Assembly: GCA_947258545.1 (NCBI GenBank)
Contig: CAMYJI010000006.1
Location: forward strand, 1 to 64,000
Direction: 5' to 3'
Length of the DNA: 64,000 nt
From: an uncultured Ectothiorhodospiraceae bacterium
GTDB taxonomy: Bacteria > Pseudomonadota > Gammaproteobacteria > UBA9214
How positions within the stretch are numbered: the first letter of the stretch is position 1; the number at the start of each line of letters is the position of its first letter. A program made the translations under genes and the position numbers. This document shows, piece by piece, positions 43,200 through 52,225 of the stretch. The notes under the pieces are model-generated. The model saw only the letters and a list, made by a program, of their open reading frames with translations, was not told the origin of the DNA and ran no database searches.

Positions 43200-43573
43200 A
43201 CGTATAAGATAACCTGCCCACTGATCGTTCTGTGATGGTGTCTATGCTGGTGTTCCGCCGCCAATCTGATTGCTGTGGTGTTGTTAAAATTGTCGTCGGC
43301 TTATTATTGATCTTCGGAAATGAATGCGGCAATCGGGGGATCTACGTATTTCGACCAGCGGAATTTCTTGAATACCAGGATGCCTTCATGAAAAAACGGC
43401 GGCCTTGCGGCCACCGTGAGGAGTCACGACTATGAAAAAAACACGACCTCAATATAAACTGCGGATTGTTAAGAAACAATTCGGGATACTACTTATAACC
43501 ACAATGGCCCGGTAACCGGAGATTTTCCCTTGCTGTATTGCAAGTAATTGAATTAAATTGAATATAATGAGAT
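43200..43573. other. 374-bp region between divergent genes with hairpin and tiny frame
   Basis: Holds a hairpin (43396-43415, GGCGGCC TTGC GGCC-type, one mismatch) followed by a 27-codon frame, both described below or in findings. A TATAAT at 43563-43568 lies only 6 bp before the ATG of the phosphatase gene, which would imply a very short or absent leader if used. Confidence 0.35.
43432..43515 (+). CDS. possible 27-residue basic peptide
   Basis: ATG 43432 is preceded by GAGGAG at good spacing and encodes MKKTRPQYKLRIVKKQF followed by GILLITTMAR and TAA. The strong ribosome binding site and the upstream hairpin are the reasons to list it. Whether it is a leader peptide, a small protein or chance cannot be decided here. 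Confidence 0.35.
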   Translation: MKKTRPQYKLRIVKKQFGILLITTMAR

Positions 43574-44065
43574 ATGACTGAGAACGTACCAGTATCCGTA
43601 TTATTCGTCTGCATGGGCAATATTTGCCGGTCGCCGACTGCCCAGGGTGTATTCGAGTACCTGGTGGAAAATGAAGGTCTGTCCGGACACATCCACATCG
43701 ATTCGGCCGGTACGCATGCCTACCATATCGGTGAAACCCCGGACAATCGGGCGATGGAGGCGGCTTCCCGCCGCGGGATCGATTTGAGCACGCAGCGTGC
43801 TCGCCGTGTCGGGGAGGTGGATTTCCAGCGGTTTGATCTGGTGCTGGCGATGGACGGGGACAATTACCATGACCTGCTTGCGATATGTCCGGCTGACCAG
43901 TCGGGGAAGCTCAGGCTGTTCCTGGAGTTTGCGCCGCAGGCCGAAACCCGGGAGGTGCCCGATCCTTACTATGGCGGCGGTACCGGGTTTGAACGGGTAC
44001 TGGACCTGGTCGAGCAGGCTGCCCGGGGACTGCTGGCGGAGATACGCCAGCAGTACGGACTCTGA
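43574..44065 (+). CDS. low-molecular-weight protein-tyrosine phosphatase
   Basis: 163 residues with the CX5R active site VCMGNICRSPTAQG (C13, R19) near the N-terminus and the acid-loop Asp in VPDPYYGG near the C-terminus. It dephosphorylates tyrosine residues; in polysaccharide loci such enzymes reset Wzc-type kinases. The kdsB-PTPase neighbourhood is conserved, though here accessory genes separate them. It ends 12 bp from the convergent rne gene. Confidence 0.93.
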   Translation: MTENVPVSVLFVCMGNICRSPTAQGVFEYLVENEGLSGHIHIDSAGTHAYHIGETPDNRAMEAASRRGIDLSTQRARRVGEVDFQRFDLVLAMDGDNYHDLLAICPADQSGKLRLFLEFAPQAETREVPDPYYGGGTGFERVLDLVEQAARGLLAEIRQQYGL

Positions 44066-44077
44066 GCATCATGTCGA

Positions 44078-46432
44078 CTAGTCAGGCATAGCCTTTTCTT
44101 TCTGAGCTTTGGACTCACCGACTGGCGAATTTCCGCCCGGCGTGTTGTCCGGAGTCTTCGGCTTAACCATGTCTGGCGAGGCTGCCGTTGCCGGTCCTGT
44201 TGCCGGCTCACGTTTGCTACCGCTATCAGCTACGACAGGCGCCTGCTTGACTGCTGTGTCAGCCGACTGTTGTGTTCTTGATGTTGACTGGCCATCGGCT
44301 GGTGACGCAGTCTTGTTTGTCTGACTGCTGTCATTAGCCGCGTTTTCCTTCTGGCCCTCTGCAGGACGACGTTGTCCCGATGGCCGCCGTCGGCCACCAC
44401 GACGACTGCGGCGTGACCCGCGTCCCTGACCCTGCTGGGTGGTGCGGTCAGCCTGACTGCCGCCGGCTTCAGGGCCCTTGTCCTGGCTGACGGGCTTGCT
44501 GGTTTTCTCGGTGGCATTCTGGGATGACTTTTTCTGGGACCTGTCTGCCTGTTGTGGCCTGTCCCGACGTGACGTGCGCCTGGACGATTGCCGGTCGCCG
44601 TCAGCACGTGTTCTTCTCTGGGGTTGCTTGCCGCGGCGTGCGCCCCGACCGGTGCCAGACCTGGCCTGGCCACGCTGCTGATCAGGCCGCCGGCGGGTTC
44701 CCGGTTTTGGCTCCGCCGGCGCGGGTTTTGCGTCCGTGCCGAAGAGGACGGCAGACAGCCTGCGTAGCAGCCCGGTTTTCTTGACGGTGGCCTGTGCCTC
44801 TACGGGTTTGTGATCCGGTGCCGGTGCGGCCGGGGCAACTGTCCTGACGGCCGGGGCCTCTACTGCGGTCCTTGTCCGCGCGGTTATCGGTGCTTCCTCC
44901 AGTTCCGGTTCTACCTGCGTCATGTGGTAGCTGCGCTCTCCCTTCTTGCCATGCAATTCATCCGTGCGGATGCGCTGGATCTCGTAATTGGGTGTCTCCA
45001 TCGCGGGTGAGGGAATCAGCATCACCGATACGCGGTGGCGTGACTCTAGCCCGTGGAGTAAATCACGTTTTTCGTTCAGCAGGTAGGTGCCGACATCGAC
45101 CGGTACGCGGGCCACGACGCGGATGGTGTTCTCCTTCATGGCCTCTTCCTCGATTATCCGCAGTACGGACAGGGACAGGGACTCAACCCCCCGGATCGTG
45201 CCCTGGCCGGTACAGCGCGGACAGACGATCTGGCTGGATTCACCCAGGGACGGCCGTAGGCGCTGGCGCGACATTTCGAGCAAGCCAAACCGGGAAATCC
45301 GACCGATCTGGACGCGCGCCCGGTCCATCTTCAGGGCATCACGTAGCCGGTTCTCAACCTCCCGCTGGTGGCGTGGGGGCTGCATGTCGATGAAGTCGAT
45401 GACAACCAGTCCACCCAGGTCGCGGATGCGTAGCTGGCGTGCGATTTCGTCGGCCGCCTCGAGATTGGTATTGAGGGCGGTCTCCTCGATATCGCTGCCC
45501 TTGGTCGCGCGGGCGGAGTTGATATCGATGGATATGAGTGCCTCGGTATGGTCGATGACGATCGCGCCTCCGGCGGGCAGCGAGACCTCGCGCTGAAAGG
45601 CCGATTCGATCTGGGATTCAATCTGATAGCGGCTGAACAGCGGGGTCGAGTCCTGGTAGAGCTTTAGCTTGTCCAGGTTATGCGGCATGACCTGCGCCAT
45701 GAAATCCCTTGCCTTGTCATAAATTTCCTGGCTGTCGACCAGGATTTCAGCGATGTCCTTGCGCAGGTAGTCGCGCAACGCACGAATAATGACATTGCTT
45801 TCCTGGTAGATCAGGAAGGGCGCCGGTTTCTCTTCGGATGCCTTGCTGATGGCCTCCCACAGCGTGACCAGGTAGTCGAGGTCCCACTGCAGTTCATCGG
45901 TGCCCCGGCCCACTCCAGCCGTGCGCACGATCATTCCCATGCCCTCCGGGATATTCATTGCGCTCATGGCATCGCGGACGAAGTTGCGGTCTTCGCCCTG
46001 GATGCGCCGGGAGACACCGCCGGCACGCGGATTGTTGGGCATCAGGACGAGGTAGCGCCCGGCGAGGCTGATGAAGGTGGTGAGGGCGGCACCCTTGGTG
46101 CCGCGTTCCTCCTTCTCGACCTGGACGACGAGTTCCTGGCCCTCCCTGAGGGCGTCCTTGATACTCTGTCGGCCGCCGCCGCTACGGGCGGACTCGGAGA
46201 AATAACTGCGGGCAACTTCCTTGAGTGGCAGAAAGCCATGGCGGTCGGCGCCATAGTCGACAAAGGCCGCTTCCAGGCTCGGCTCGATGCGGGTGATTTT
46301 ACCCTTGTAGACGTTGGACTTTTTCTGACCGCGGGAGGGGACCTCGATATCAAGATCGTAGAGTTTCTGGCCATCGACCAGGGCCACACGCAACTCTTCG
46401 GGTTGCGTGGTGTTGATAAGCATCCTTTTCAT
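44078..46432 (-). CDS. rne: ribonuclease E
   Basis: 784 residues. The N-terminal catalytic half has the expected start [20 protein letters not shown], an S1 domain ([20 protein letters not shown]) and the DNase I-like site with [20 protein letters not shown] and LVVIDFIDM, which hold the two Mg2+-binding Asp residues. The Zn-link CPRCTGQG joins protomers. The C-terminal third is a Lys/Arg/Gln/Ser-rich disordered region, which serves as degradosome scaffold and RNA binder; it is shorter than in E. coli (1061 residues). It initiates mRNA decay and processes rRNA and tRNA precursors. Divergent from rluC, as in most gammaproteobacteria. Confidence 0.96.
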   Translation of the reverse strand: MKRMLINTTQPEELRVALVDGQKLYDLDIEVPSRGQKKSNVYKGKITRIEPSLEAAFVDYGADRHGFLPLKEVARSYFSESARSGGGRQSIKDALREGQELVVQVEKEERGTKGAALTTFISLAGRYLVLMPNNPRAGGVSRRIQGEDRNFVRDAMSAMNIPEGMGMIVRTAGVGRGTDELQWDLDYLVTLWEAISKASEEKPAPFLIYQESNVIIRALRDYLRKDIAEILVDSQEIYDKARDFMAQVMPHNLDKLKLYQDSTPLFSRYQIESQIESAFQREVSLPAGGAIVIDHTEALISIDINSARATKGSDIEETALNTNLEAADEIARQLRIRDLGGLVVIDFIDMQPPRHQREVENRLRDALKMDRARVQIGRISRFGLLEMSRQRLRPSLGESSQIVCPRCTGQGTIRGVESLSLSVLRIIEEEAMKENTIRVVARVPVDVGTYLLNEKRDLLHGLESRHRVSVMLIPSPAMETPNYEIQRIRTDELHGKKGERSYHMTQVEPELEEAPITARTRTAVEAPAVRTVAPAAPAPDHKPVEAQATVKKTGLLRRLSAVLFGTDAKPAPAEPKPGTRRRPDQQRGQARSGTGRGARRGKQPQRRTRADGDRQSSRRTSRRDRPQQADRSQKKSSQNATEKTSKPVSQDKGPEAGGSQADRTTQQGQGRGSRRSRRGGRRRPSGQRRPAEGQKENAANDSSQTNKTASPADGQSTSRTQQSADTAVKQAPVVADSGSKREPATGPATAASPDMVKPKTPDNTPGGNSPVGESKAQKEKAMPD

Positions 46433-46855
46433 GTTTTTTATCTCTCATGCGCTCGACCGCATCCTGTGCAACACACAGCATCTGGCATAATGTGACGACT
46501 GCCCGCCAGGGGGCAGCTGAGATCATGCAGACCACTGACCAGAGGTGGTGAATGATGGTCTCAACAATGAAATGTGATACGAAAGTCACGGGAGCGCTTG
46601 TCGTTAATTAATAAAAAATTGATCCGATTTCAGTATATTTCTGAAAAAGCTGAAGATTCAGTGATTTAGTATCACGCGATATCCAGCAGGAAATGGGTGT
46701 CTGTGACGTGTTATGCGCACGTATATTAATAGGTGTCAGGTGCACGTCTCGATGGACTATAGCAACCTTGCATTGACCTCGCAAACCCCGGCACTGAAAG
46801 TCTGGCAGCCAAAGGGGTACAATCCGGCCGCTAGTTAACCTTGGTAGTCGCAGGC
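46433..46855. other. 423-bp intergenic region between divergent rne and rluC
   Basis: Probably contains both promoters. In E. coli the rne transcript has a long 5' leader that RNase E uses to autoregulate; a leader of similar length would fit here, but I did not find the structure by eye. AT-rich stretches lie at about 46603-46640. No gene is supported. Confidence 0.4.
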
Positions 46856-47830
46856 ATGGCCGAATCCGCTGGGAAAACACCGATCAAGGTCCGCCACGTT
46901 GACGTGAACGCGGAGGAAGCGGGACAACGCATAGACAATTTTCTGGCGCGTCACCTGAAGGGTGTGCCGCGCAGTCTTATCTACCGTATCCTGCGGCGCG
47001 GCGAGGTGCGGGTCAACAGCGGGCGAATAAGGCCCCAGTACAAATTGAAGGCGGGTGATACTGTCCGGATTCCACCGCTGCGGATTACCCCCGGGCAGCA
47101 AAGAATCACGGCAGAAACACGCTTGCCTCAAATCGAGGACTCCATCGTGTTCGAGGATGCGCGGCTGCTGGTGATCGATAAACCGTCCGGGATTGCCGTG
47201 CACGGGGGCAGCGGGATCAGCTATGGGGTGATCGAGGCACTGCGGATCCAGCGGCCCCGGGCCCCTTACCTGGAACTGGTGCATCGTCTGGACCGTGACA
47301 CCTCGGGATGCCTGATCATCGCCAAGCGACGCAGCGCCCTGCGTGCACTGCATGAGCAGTTACGCCTCGGTTCGATGCACAAGCGCTACCTGGCCTTGCT
47401 GCGTGGCGGATGGTCAGGAGGCCCCAGGCATATCCAGGCCGCGCTGAGGAAAAACCGGCTGCAGGGCGGCGAGCGGATCGTCAGGGTCGATGCAGATGGC
47501 AAGCAGGCAGAGACGATTTTCCATCCCGTGTCGGAGCACGGTCTCGCGAGCCTGGTCGATATTGAACTCAAAACCGGCCGGACTCACCAAATCCGCGTGC
47601 ATGCGGCCCATATCGGTCAGCCACTGGCCGGTGATGAAAAATACGGGGATCCCGAATTCAACCGCCGCATGAAGACATACGGTCTGCGGCGTTTGTTTTT
47701 ACATGCACATATGGTTGAATTCACCGATCCGGGCAGTGATGATGTCATCAATGTGAGCGCGCCATTGCCCGATGAACTGAGACAGGTGCTGGATAATCTG
47801 GACGCCGCTGTAACGGAAATCCATGACTGA
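46856..47830 (+). CDS. rluC: 23S rRNA pseudouridine synthase RluC
   Basis: 324 residues from ATG 46856 (AESAGKTPIKVRHVDV); an in-frame TTG (46841) would add five residues. An S4 domain (GQRIDNFLARHLKGVPRSLI) is followed by the RluA-family catalytic core with LVHRLDRDTSGCLIIAK, where the Asp of HRLD is catalytic. RluC makes pseudouridine at positions 955, 2504 and 2580 of 23S rRNA. It overlaps the next gene's start by a few bases. Confidence 0.95.
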   Translation: MAESAGKTPIKVRHVDVNAEEAGQRIDNFLARHLKGVPRSLIYRILRRGEVRVNSGRIRPQYKLKAGDTVRIPPLRITPGQQRITAETRLPQIEDSIVFEDARLLVIDKPSGIAVHGGSGISYGVIEALRIQRPRAPYLELVHRLDRDTSGCLIIAKRRSALRALHEQLRLGSMHKRYLALLRGGWSGGPRHIQAALRKNRLQGGERIVRVDADGKQAETIFHPVSEHGLASLVDIELKTGRTHQIRVHAAHIGQPLAGDEKYGDPEFNRRMKTYGLRRLFLHAHMVEFTDPGSDDVINVSAPLPDELRQVLDNLDAAVTEIHD

Positions 47831-48524
47831 CGCAGATAGATATTTTGACCCTGGAGCCGGGCCCGGCGAGGTGCGCCTGATTGTGTTTGACTGGGATGGC
47901 ACCCTGATGGACTCGGAGGCGCAGATCGTTGCCTGCCTGCATGCCGCCATCGAAGACCTGGGATTGCAGCCGATGGACGACGCGGTGGCCAGCAATGTGA
48001 TTGGCCTGGGACTGCGCGAGGCCATCGATACCCTGGTTCCCGGCCGTGATGCGAGCTTCCATCAGGCCTTCGTCGCACATTACCGGCGCCACTGGTTCGC
48101 TTCCGATGGATCCAGCCTGTTTGATGGCGTGCGCGAGACACTGGCGATTTGCCGGCAGCAGGGTTTCCTGCTGGGGGTGGCCACGGGCAAGTCGCGCCGT
48201 GGCCTTGACAAAGTGCTGGATGAGACGGGGCTGACCGACTATTTCAGTGCAACGCGATGTGCGGACGAGGCACCCTCGAAGCCGCATCCACAGATGTTGC
48301 ACGATGTCATGGATCAGCTCGATGTGCTGCCGCGGCAGACTATCATGGTGGGCGATACCGAGTATGATATGGAGATGGCGACCAATGCCGGGACTGGCAA
48401 GGTCGCTGTCACTTCCGGTGTCCATAGTGAAACACGTTTGAACCGGCATGCGCCGCTGGTCTGCCTGGAGCGGATCTCGGACATGCCGGCCTGGATGTCG
48501 GACAACGACATCATTCCCGGTTGA
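47823..48524 (+). CDS. HAD-IA family hydrolase (phosphoglycolate phosphatase-like)
   Basis: 233 residues. Motif I FDWDGTLMDSEAQIV, the Lys-containing motif (KSRRGLDKVLDE) and motif IV VGDTEYDMEMA are in HAD-IA positions. Its start overlaps rluC by 8 bases. HAD genes at this place in gammaproteobacteria are annotated as phosphoglycolate phosphatase-like, but substrate is unproven. Confidence 0.85.
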   Translation: MTDADRYFDPGAGPGEVRLIVFDWDGTLMDSEAQIVACLHAAIEDLGLQPMDDAVASNVIGLGLREAIDTLVPGRDASFHQAFVAHYRRHWFASDGSSLFDGVRETLAICRQQGFLLGVATGKSRRGLDKVLDETGLTDYFSATRCADEAPSKPHPQMLHDVMDQLDVLPRQTIMVGDTEYDMEMATNAGTGKVAVTSGVHSETRLNRHAPLVCLERISDMPAWMSDNDIIPG

Positions 48525-48552
48525 TACCCGTTTTATTATTCAGGTGAAAGAT

Positions 48553-49569
48553 ATGTCAGAGAAGGATTCATCCAGCGAGTCATCCAAGAAGAAACCGGTC
48601 CCTTTTGAGTCTTCGGACAATACCCTGGGGGAGCAGGATGACTGGCACCGCAACCTGGTCAACCGACTTGCCTTTGCCTCGATTAACGAGCAGCGCCGCG
48701 CACGGCGCTGGAACGTGTTCTTCAAGGGACTGCTGGCCCTGTACCTGCTGGCCATCCTGCTGTTGTACTGGCCGGGGGACTGGCCGAAAGTGGACAAGCT
48801 GTCTGGCAAGCATACGGCCCTGGTGGAACTGAAGGGTGTGATCTCCGACGAGTCGGAGGCCAGCGCAGACACGGTGATCGCTGGACTGCAGGACGCCTTC
48901 GAGGATACAAATACAGCGGGCGTCATTCTGAGGATCAATTCTCCCGGCGGCAGCCCCGTGCAGGCGGGATATATCTATAACGAGATCAAGCGACTCAGGA
49001 AGAAGTATCCCGACACCCCTGTCTACGCGGTGGTGACCGATCTGTGTGCCTCGGGCGGCTATTACGTAGCGGCCGCAACCGATAAAATCTACGTTGATAA
49101 GGCCAGTATCGTGGGTTCCATCGGTGTGCTGATGAACAGCTTCGGCTTTGTCGGCAGTATGGAAAAACTCGGTGTGGAGCGACGCCTGTACACGGCCGGG
49201 GAGAGCAAGGGCTTTCTGGACCCGTTCTCACCGTCAAAAGAATCGGACATCGGGCATGTCAGGGTACTTCTTGAGAATATTCATCAGCAATTCATCGGCG
49301 CGGTCAAGGAAGGCCGGGGTGAGCGCCTGCAGGATCACCCGGACCTCTTCACCGGCCTGATCTGGACCGGTGAGGAAAGCCTGGAACTGGGTCTGGTTGA
49401 CGCTATCGGTAGCCCGGGCTATGTGGCACGCGAGATCATCGGTGAGGAAGATGTGGTGGACTTCAGCCAGGAGCCCGACCTGCTGGAGCGGCTTACGGAC
49501 CGCATCGGTGTCGCGCTGGCCAGGGGACTGAGTGCATTCACCGCAGGCGGCATGGCAACCCTGCGCTGA
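48553..49569 (+). CDS. sppA: signal peptide peptidase SppA-like, S49 family
   Basis: 338 residues from ATG 48553 (SEKDSSSESSKKKPVPFESS); an upstream frame start in the HAD gene is not credible. One membrane helix (about 58-78, VFFKGLLALYLLAILLLYW) is followed by the S49 domain: ILRINSPGGSPVQAG, the nucleophile Ser in CASGGYYVA and the helix after it VGSIGVLMN. It degrades cleaved signal peptides and membrane fragments. This is the short, single-domain form, not the duplicated 67-kDa E. coli type. Confidence 0.9.
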   Translation: MSEKDSSSESSKKKPVPFESSDNTLGEQDDWHRNLVNRLAFASINEQRRARRWNVFFKGLLALYLLAILLLYWPGDWPKVDKLSGKHTALVELKGVISDESEASADTVIAGLQDAFEDTNTAGVILRINSPGGSPVQAGYIYNEIKRLRKKYPDTPVYAVVTDLCASGGYYVAAATDKIYVDKASIVGSIGVLMNSFGFVGSMEKLGVERRLYTAGESKGFLDPFSPSKESDIGHVRVLLENIHQQFIGAVKEGRGERLQDHPDLFTGLIWTGEESLELGLVDAIGSPGYVAREIIGEEDVVDFSQEPDLLERLTDRIGVALARGLSAFTAGGMATLR

Positions 49570-49606
49570 GTACCAGCCGGCGCTGGCCCCCTGTGCACTG
49601 AAGGGG

Positions 49607-50200
49607 CTAGGGCAGGGGGATGCCGACCCTGCTGAGCATCCCGGTCAGACGAATCAGCGGCAGGCCGATCAATGCCGTCGGATCGTCACCCTCCATTTGT
49701 TCAAACAGGGTGATTCCCAGTCCTTCCGACTTGAAACTGCCGGCACAATTGTACGGCTGATCATGCTGCAGATAGCGCTCGATCTGCTCGTCCTGCAGTT
49801 CCCGGAACCGGACCCGGAAGGGGATGACATCGAGTTGAAGTTCAGCCGTAATACTGTTCAGGAGGCACAGGCCCGTCAGAAAGAGGACCGACCGGCCCGA
49901 CAGCCGGCGCAGCTGTTCCATGGCCTGCTCATGTGTGCCGGGCTTGCCGAGGATCTCGTCATCAACGGTCGCGACCTGGTCGGAACCGATAATCAGCCCC
50001 GGGTATGACGCACCGATGGCACGGGCCTTGGACTCGGACAGGCGCCGTACCAGTTCCTCCGCAGTTTCATTTTCCAAACGGCTTTCATCGACATCCGGCG
50101 CGGCTGTTTCAAACGGCAGGCTCAGGCGTTCCAGCAACTCGCGGCGGAACGGCGAGGTCGACGCCAGGATGATCGGCAGTGAAATGGACCTGGTATTCAT
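49607..50200 (-). CDS. Maf family nucleotide pyrophosphatase (YceF-like, m7GTP type)
   Basis: 197 residues with the Maf signature [18 protein letters not shown] near the N-terminus, DVDESR and IIGSDQV, and the helix-loop [11 protein letters not shown]. The active Asp is in GSDQV; Glu/Arg residues of FKSEGLG complete the pocket. YceF-type Maf proteins hydrolyse 7-methyl-GTP. The yceF-yceD-rpmF-plsX order is conserved, interrupted here by pycBA and a palindrome. Confidence 0.88.
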   Translation of the reverse strand: MNTRSISLPIILASTSPFRRELLERLSLPFETAAPDVDESRLENETAEELVRRLSESKARAIGASYPGLIIGSDQVATVDDEILGKPGTHEQAMEQLRRLSGRSVLFLTGLCLLNSITAELQLDVIPFRVRFRELQDEQIERYLQHDQPYNCAGSFKSEGLGITLFEQMEGDDPTALIGLPLIRLTGMLSRVGIPLP

Positions 50201-50211
50201 ATAAAAATACT

Positions 50212-50351
50212 ACCGCAGAGACGCAGAGGACGCAGAGTTTATAAATAAGAGATCAAAGTGAATTAAATTGCGCACTGCACTGCCAGGGAAGTCGAATTAT
50301 TCATGATTAATTTGATTTATATTTTCTCTGCGTCCTCCGCGTCTCAGCGGT
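50212..50351. mobile_element. MITE-like palindromic element, copy 1 (140 bp)
   Basis: Left arm ACCGCAGAGACGCAGAGGAC (continuing to 50237) and right arm 50326-50351 are imperfect 26-bp inverted repeats; the ends read ACCGC and GCGGT. The AT-rich interior has no frame. The arms belong to a family of palindromes (CCGCAGAG-CGCAGAG-ACGC-type) seen in many genomes. It sits between maf and pycB. Confidence 0.8.
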
Positions 50352-50385
50352 GAATAGTTGGTTTACTGAGGACCAACTGCAGCTG

Positions 50386-52206
50386 TTATTCGATTTCCAC
50401 CAGGGTCTCGTCCGGGTTGACCGAGTCGCCTTTCTCGACATGAATCGCGCTGACGGTGCCGGCAACCGGGGCCTGTATCTCGGTTTCCATCTTCATCGCC
50501 TCGGTGATCAGGACGGGGGTCCCCGCGTCGACCTGGTCGCCGACGCTGACCAGTACGTCGATGATGGTCCCCGGCATGGACGTGGTCACGTGTCCCGGCA
50601 GGGTGGCGCGGGGGCGCCGGCTGCCCTTCATGCCCGGTTCGCCCTGTTCCGGCTGGGCTGAGGGGTAAATCTCGTCCAGCGTCTCGACCAGGACCTCCTC
50701 TGGGATGCCGTCGACGGTCATGTAGAAGGGCCGGTTGTCCTGGGTACGGTGCCCGGTGCCGGTCACCTTGATGTGGTAGGACTCGCCATGCAGGGTCACG
50801 TTGAATTCAGAGGGTCTGGGCTGGTCCCCGTTGCCGCTGCTGCTGACAGGTTCCAGGGGTTCCGGGACCAGGCTGTTGCTCTGGCGCTGTTCGAGGAATT
50901 CCTTGCCGATCTCCGGGAACATCGCAAAGGTGAGAACATCCTCCTCGCTGCCTGCCAGCTCACCGATCGTGGCGCGTAATTCGTCAAGCTCATCATCTAT
51001 CAGGTCGGCGGGCCGCAGGTCGATGATGTCCTGGCTGCCGATCGCCTGGCGTTGCACGCCCGGGTCGATGACGGCAGGCGCCTTTCCATAACGTCCTTGC
51101 AGGTACAGCTTTACCTCGTTGGTGATGGTCTCATAGCGCTTGCCGGTTAGGACGTTAAGCACGGCCTGGGTCCCGACAATCTGGGACGTGGGGGTTACCA
51201 GGGGCGGGTAACCGAGGTCCTTGCGTACGCGCGGGATCTCCTGGAAGACCTCATTTATTTTTTCCAAAGCGCCCTGTTCGCGCAGCTGGGTGTAGAGGTT
51301 GGAGATCATGCCCCCCGGCACCTGATAGACCTGAACGCGGGTGTCCAGCCCGGTAAATTCGCTCTCGAACTGGTGGTATTTCTTGCGCACGTCGCGGAAA
51401 TAGAGACCGATCTGCTGCAGGGCCTCGAGCTCAAGCCCGGTGTCGAATTCGGTGCCCCGCAACGCGGCAACCATGCTTTCCGTGGGTGAGTGGCTGGCGC
51501 CGCCGGCAAAGGCCGAAATGGCCGTATCGATATGCCGGCAGCCGTTCTCGATGGCCTTGAGGTGACACATCTCGGCGGTACCGGCCGTGGCATGGCTGTG
51601 CAGATGGATCGGCAGGTCAACGGCATTGGCGATTTCTCGCACCAGGTCGCCGGTTACCATGGGTGTCAGCAGGCCGGCCATGTCCTTGATCGCGAGGCTG
51701 TCGCAGCCCATGGCCGCGAGCTTCTTCGCCATGCCCACAAACATCGGGATGTCATGCACCGGACTGGTGGTGTAGCAGATGGTTCCCTGGGCGTGCTTGC
51801 CGGCCGCCTTGGTGGCCTCGATGGCAACCCTCAGGTTGCGTACATCGTTGAGGGCATCAAAGATCCTGAACACGTCCATGCCGTTGTCGGCCGAGCGTTG
51901 CACGAATGCGCGCACCACGTCGTCCGAGTAATGCCGGTAACCCAGCAGATTCTGGCCACGTAACAGCATCTGCAGGCGGGTGTTGGGCAGTGCCTCACGC
52001 AGCTTGCGCAGGCGCTCCCAGGGGTCTTCCTTGAGGTAGCGCAGGCAGCTATCAAAGGTTGCGCCACCCCAGACCTCGAGGGACCAGTAACCGATGCGAT
52101 CGAGTTGTTCACAGATAGGCAGCATGTCCTCGGTGCGCATGCGCGTGGCGATGAGGGACTGGTGCGCATCCCTGAGGATGACGTCGGTGATATGGACCGT
52201 GGACAT
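50386..52206 (-). CDS. pycB: pyruvate carboxylase subunit B (OadA-type carboxyltransferase with biotinyl domain)
   Basis: 606 residues. The N-terminal carboxyltransferase barrel opens ITDVILRDAHQSLIATRMRT and contains LRGQNLLGYRHY; the conserved PYC_OADA domain follows (KYHQFESEFTG onwards). A Ser/Asn/Gly-rich linker leads to a C-terminal biotinyl domain with ITEAMKMETEI (biotin on the central Lys). It transfers carboxyl from biotin to pyruvate to form oxaloacetate. Because a biotin carboxylase gene lies immediately upstream and no oadB/oadG is nearby, the two-subunit pyruvate carboxylase reading is preferred over Na+-pump oxaloacetate decarboxylase. Confidence 0.87.
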   Translation of the reverse strand: MSTVHITDVILRDAHQSLIATRMRTEDMLPICEQLDRIGYWSLEVWGGATFDSCLRYLKEDPWERLRKLREALPNTRLQMLLRGQNLLGYRHYSDDVVRAFVQRSADNGMDVFRIFDALNDVRNLRVAIEATKAAGKHAQGTICYTTSPVHDIPMFVGMAKKLAAMGCDSLAIKDMAGLLTPMVTGDLVREIANAVDLPIHLHSHATAGTAEMCHLKAIENGCRHIDTAISAFAGGASHSPTESMVAALRGTEFDTGLELEALQQIGLYFRDVRKKYHQFESEFTGLDTRVQVYQVPGGMISNLYTQLREQGALEKINEVFQEIPRVRKDLGYPPLVTPTSQIVGTQAVLNVLTGKRYETITNEVKLYLQGRYGKAPAVIDPGVQRQAIGSQDIIDLRPADLIDDELDELRATIGELAGSEEDVLTFAMFPEIGKEFLEQRQSNSLVPEPLEPVSSSGNGDQPRPSEFNVTLHGESYHIKVTGTGHRTQDNRPFYMTVDGIPEEVLVETLDEIYPSAQPEQGEPGMKGSRRPRATLPGHVTTSMPGTIIDVLVSVGDQVDAGTPVLITEAMKMETEIQAPVAGTVSAIHVEKGDSVNPDETLVEIE

Positions 52207-52225
52207 GGTAATGCCTGTTTCCCTG

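Noticed and set aside
45680..46495. 271-codon plus-strand frame opposite rne
   Set aside because: Antisense shadow of the conserved RNase E catalytic half.
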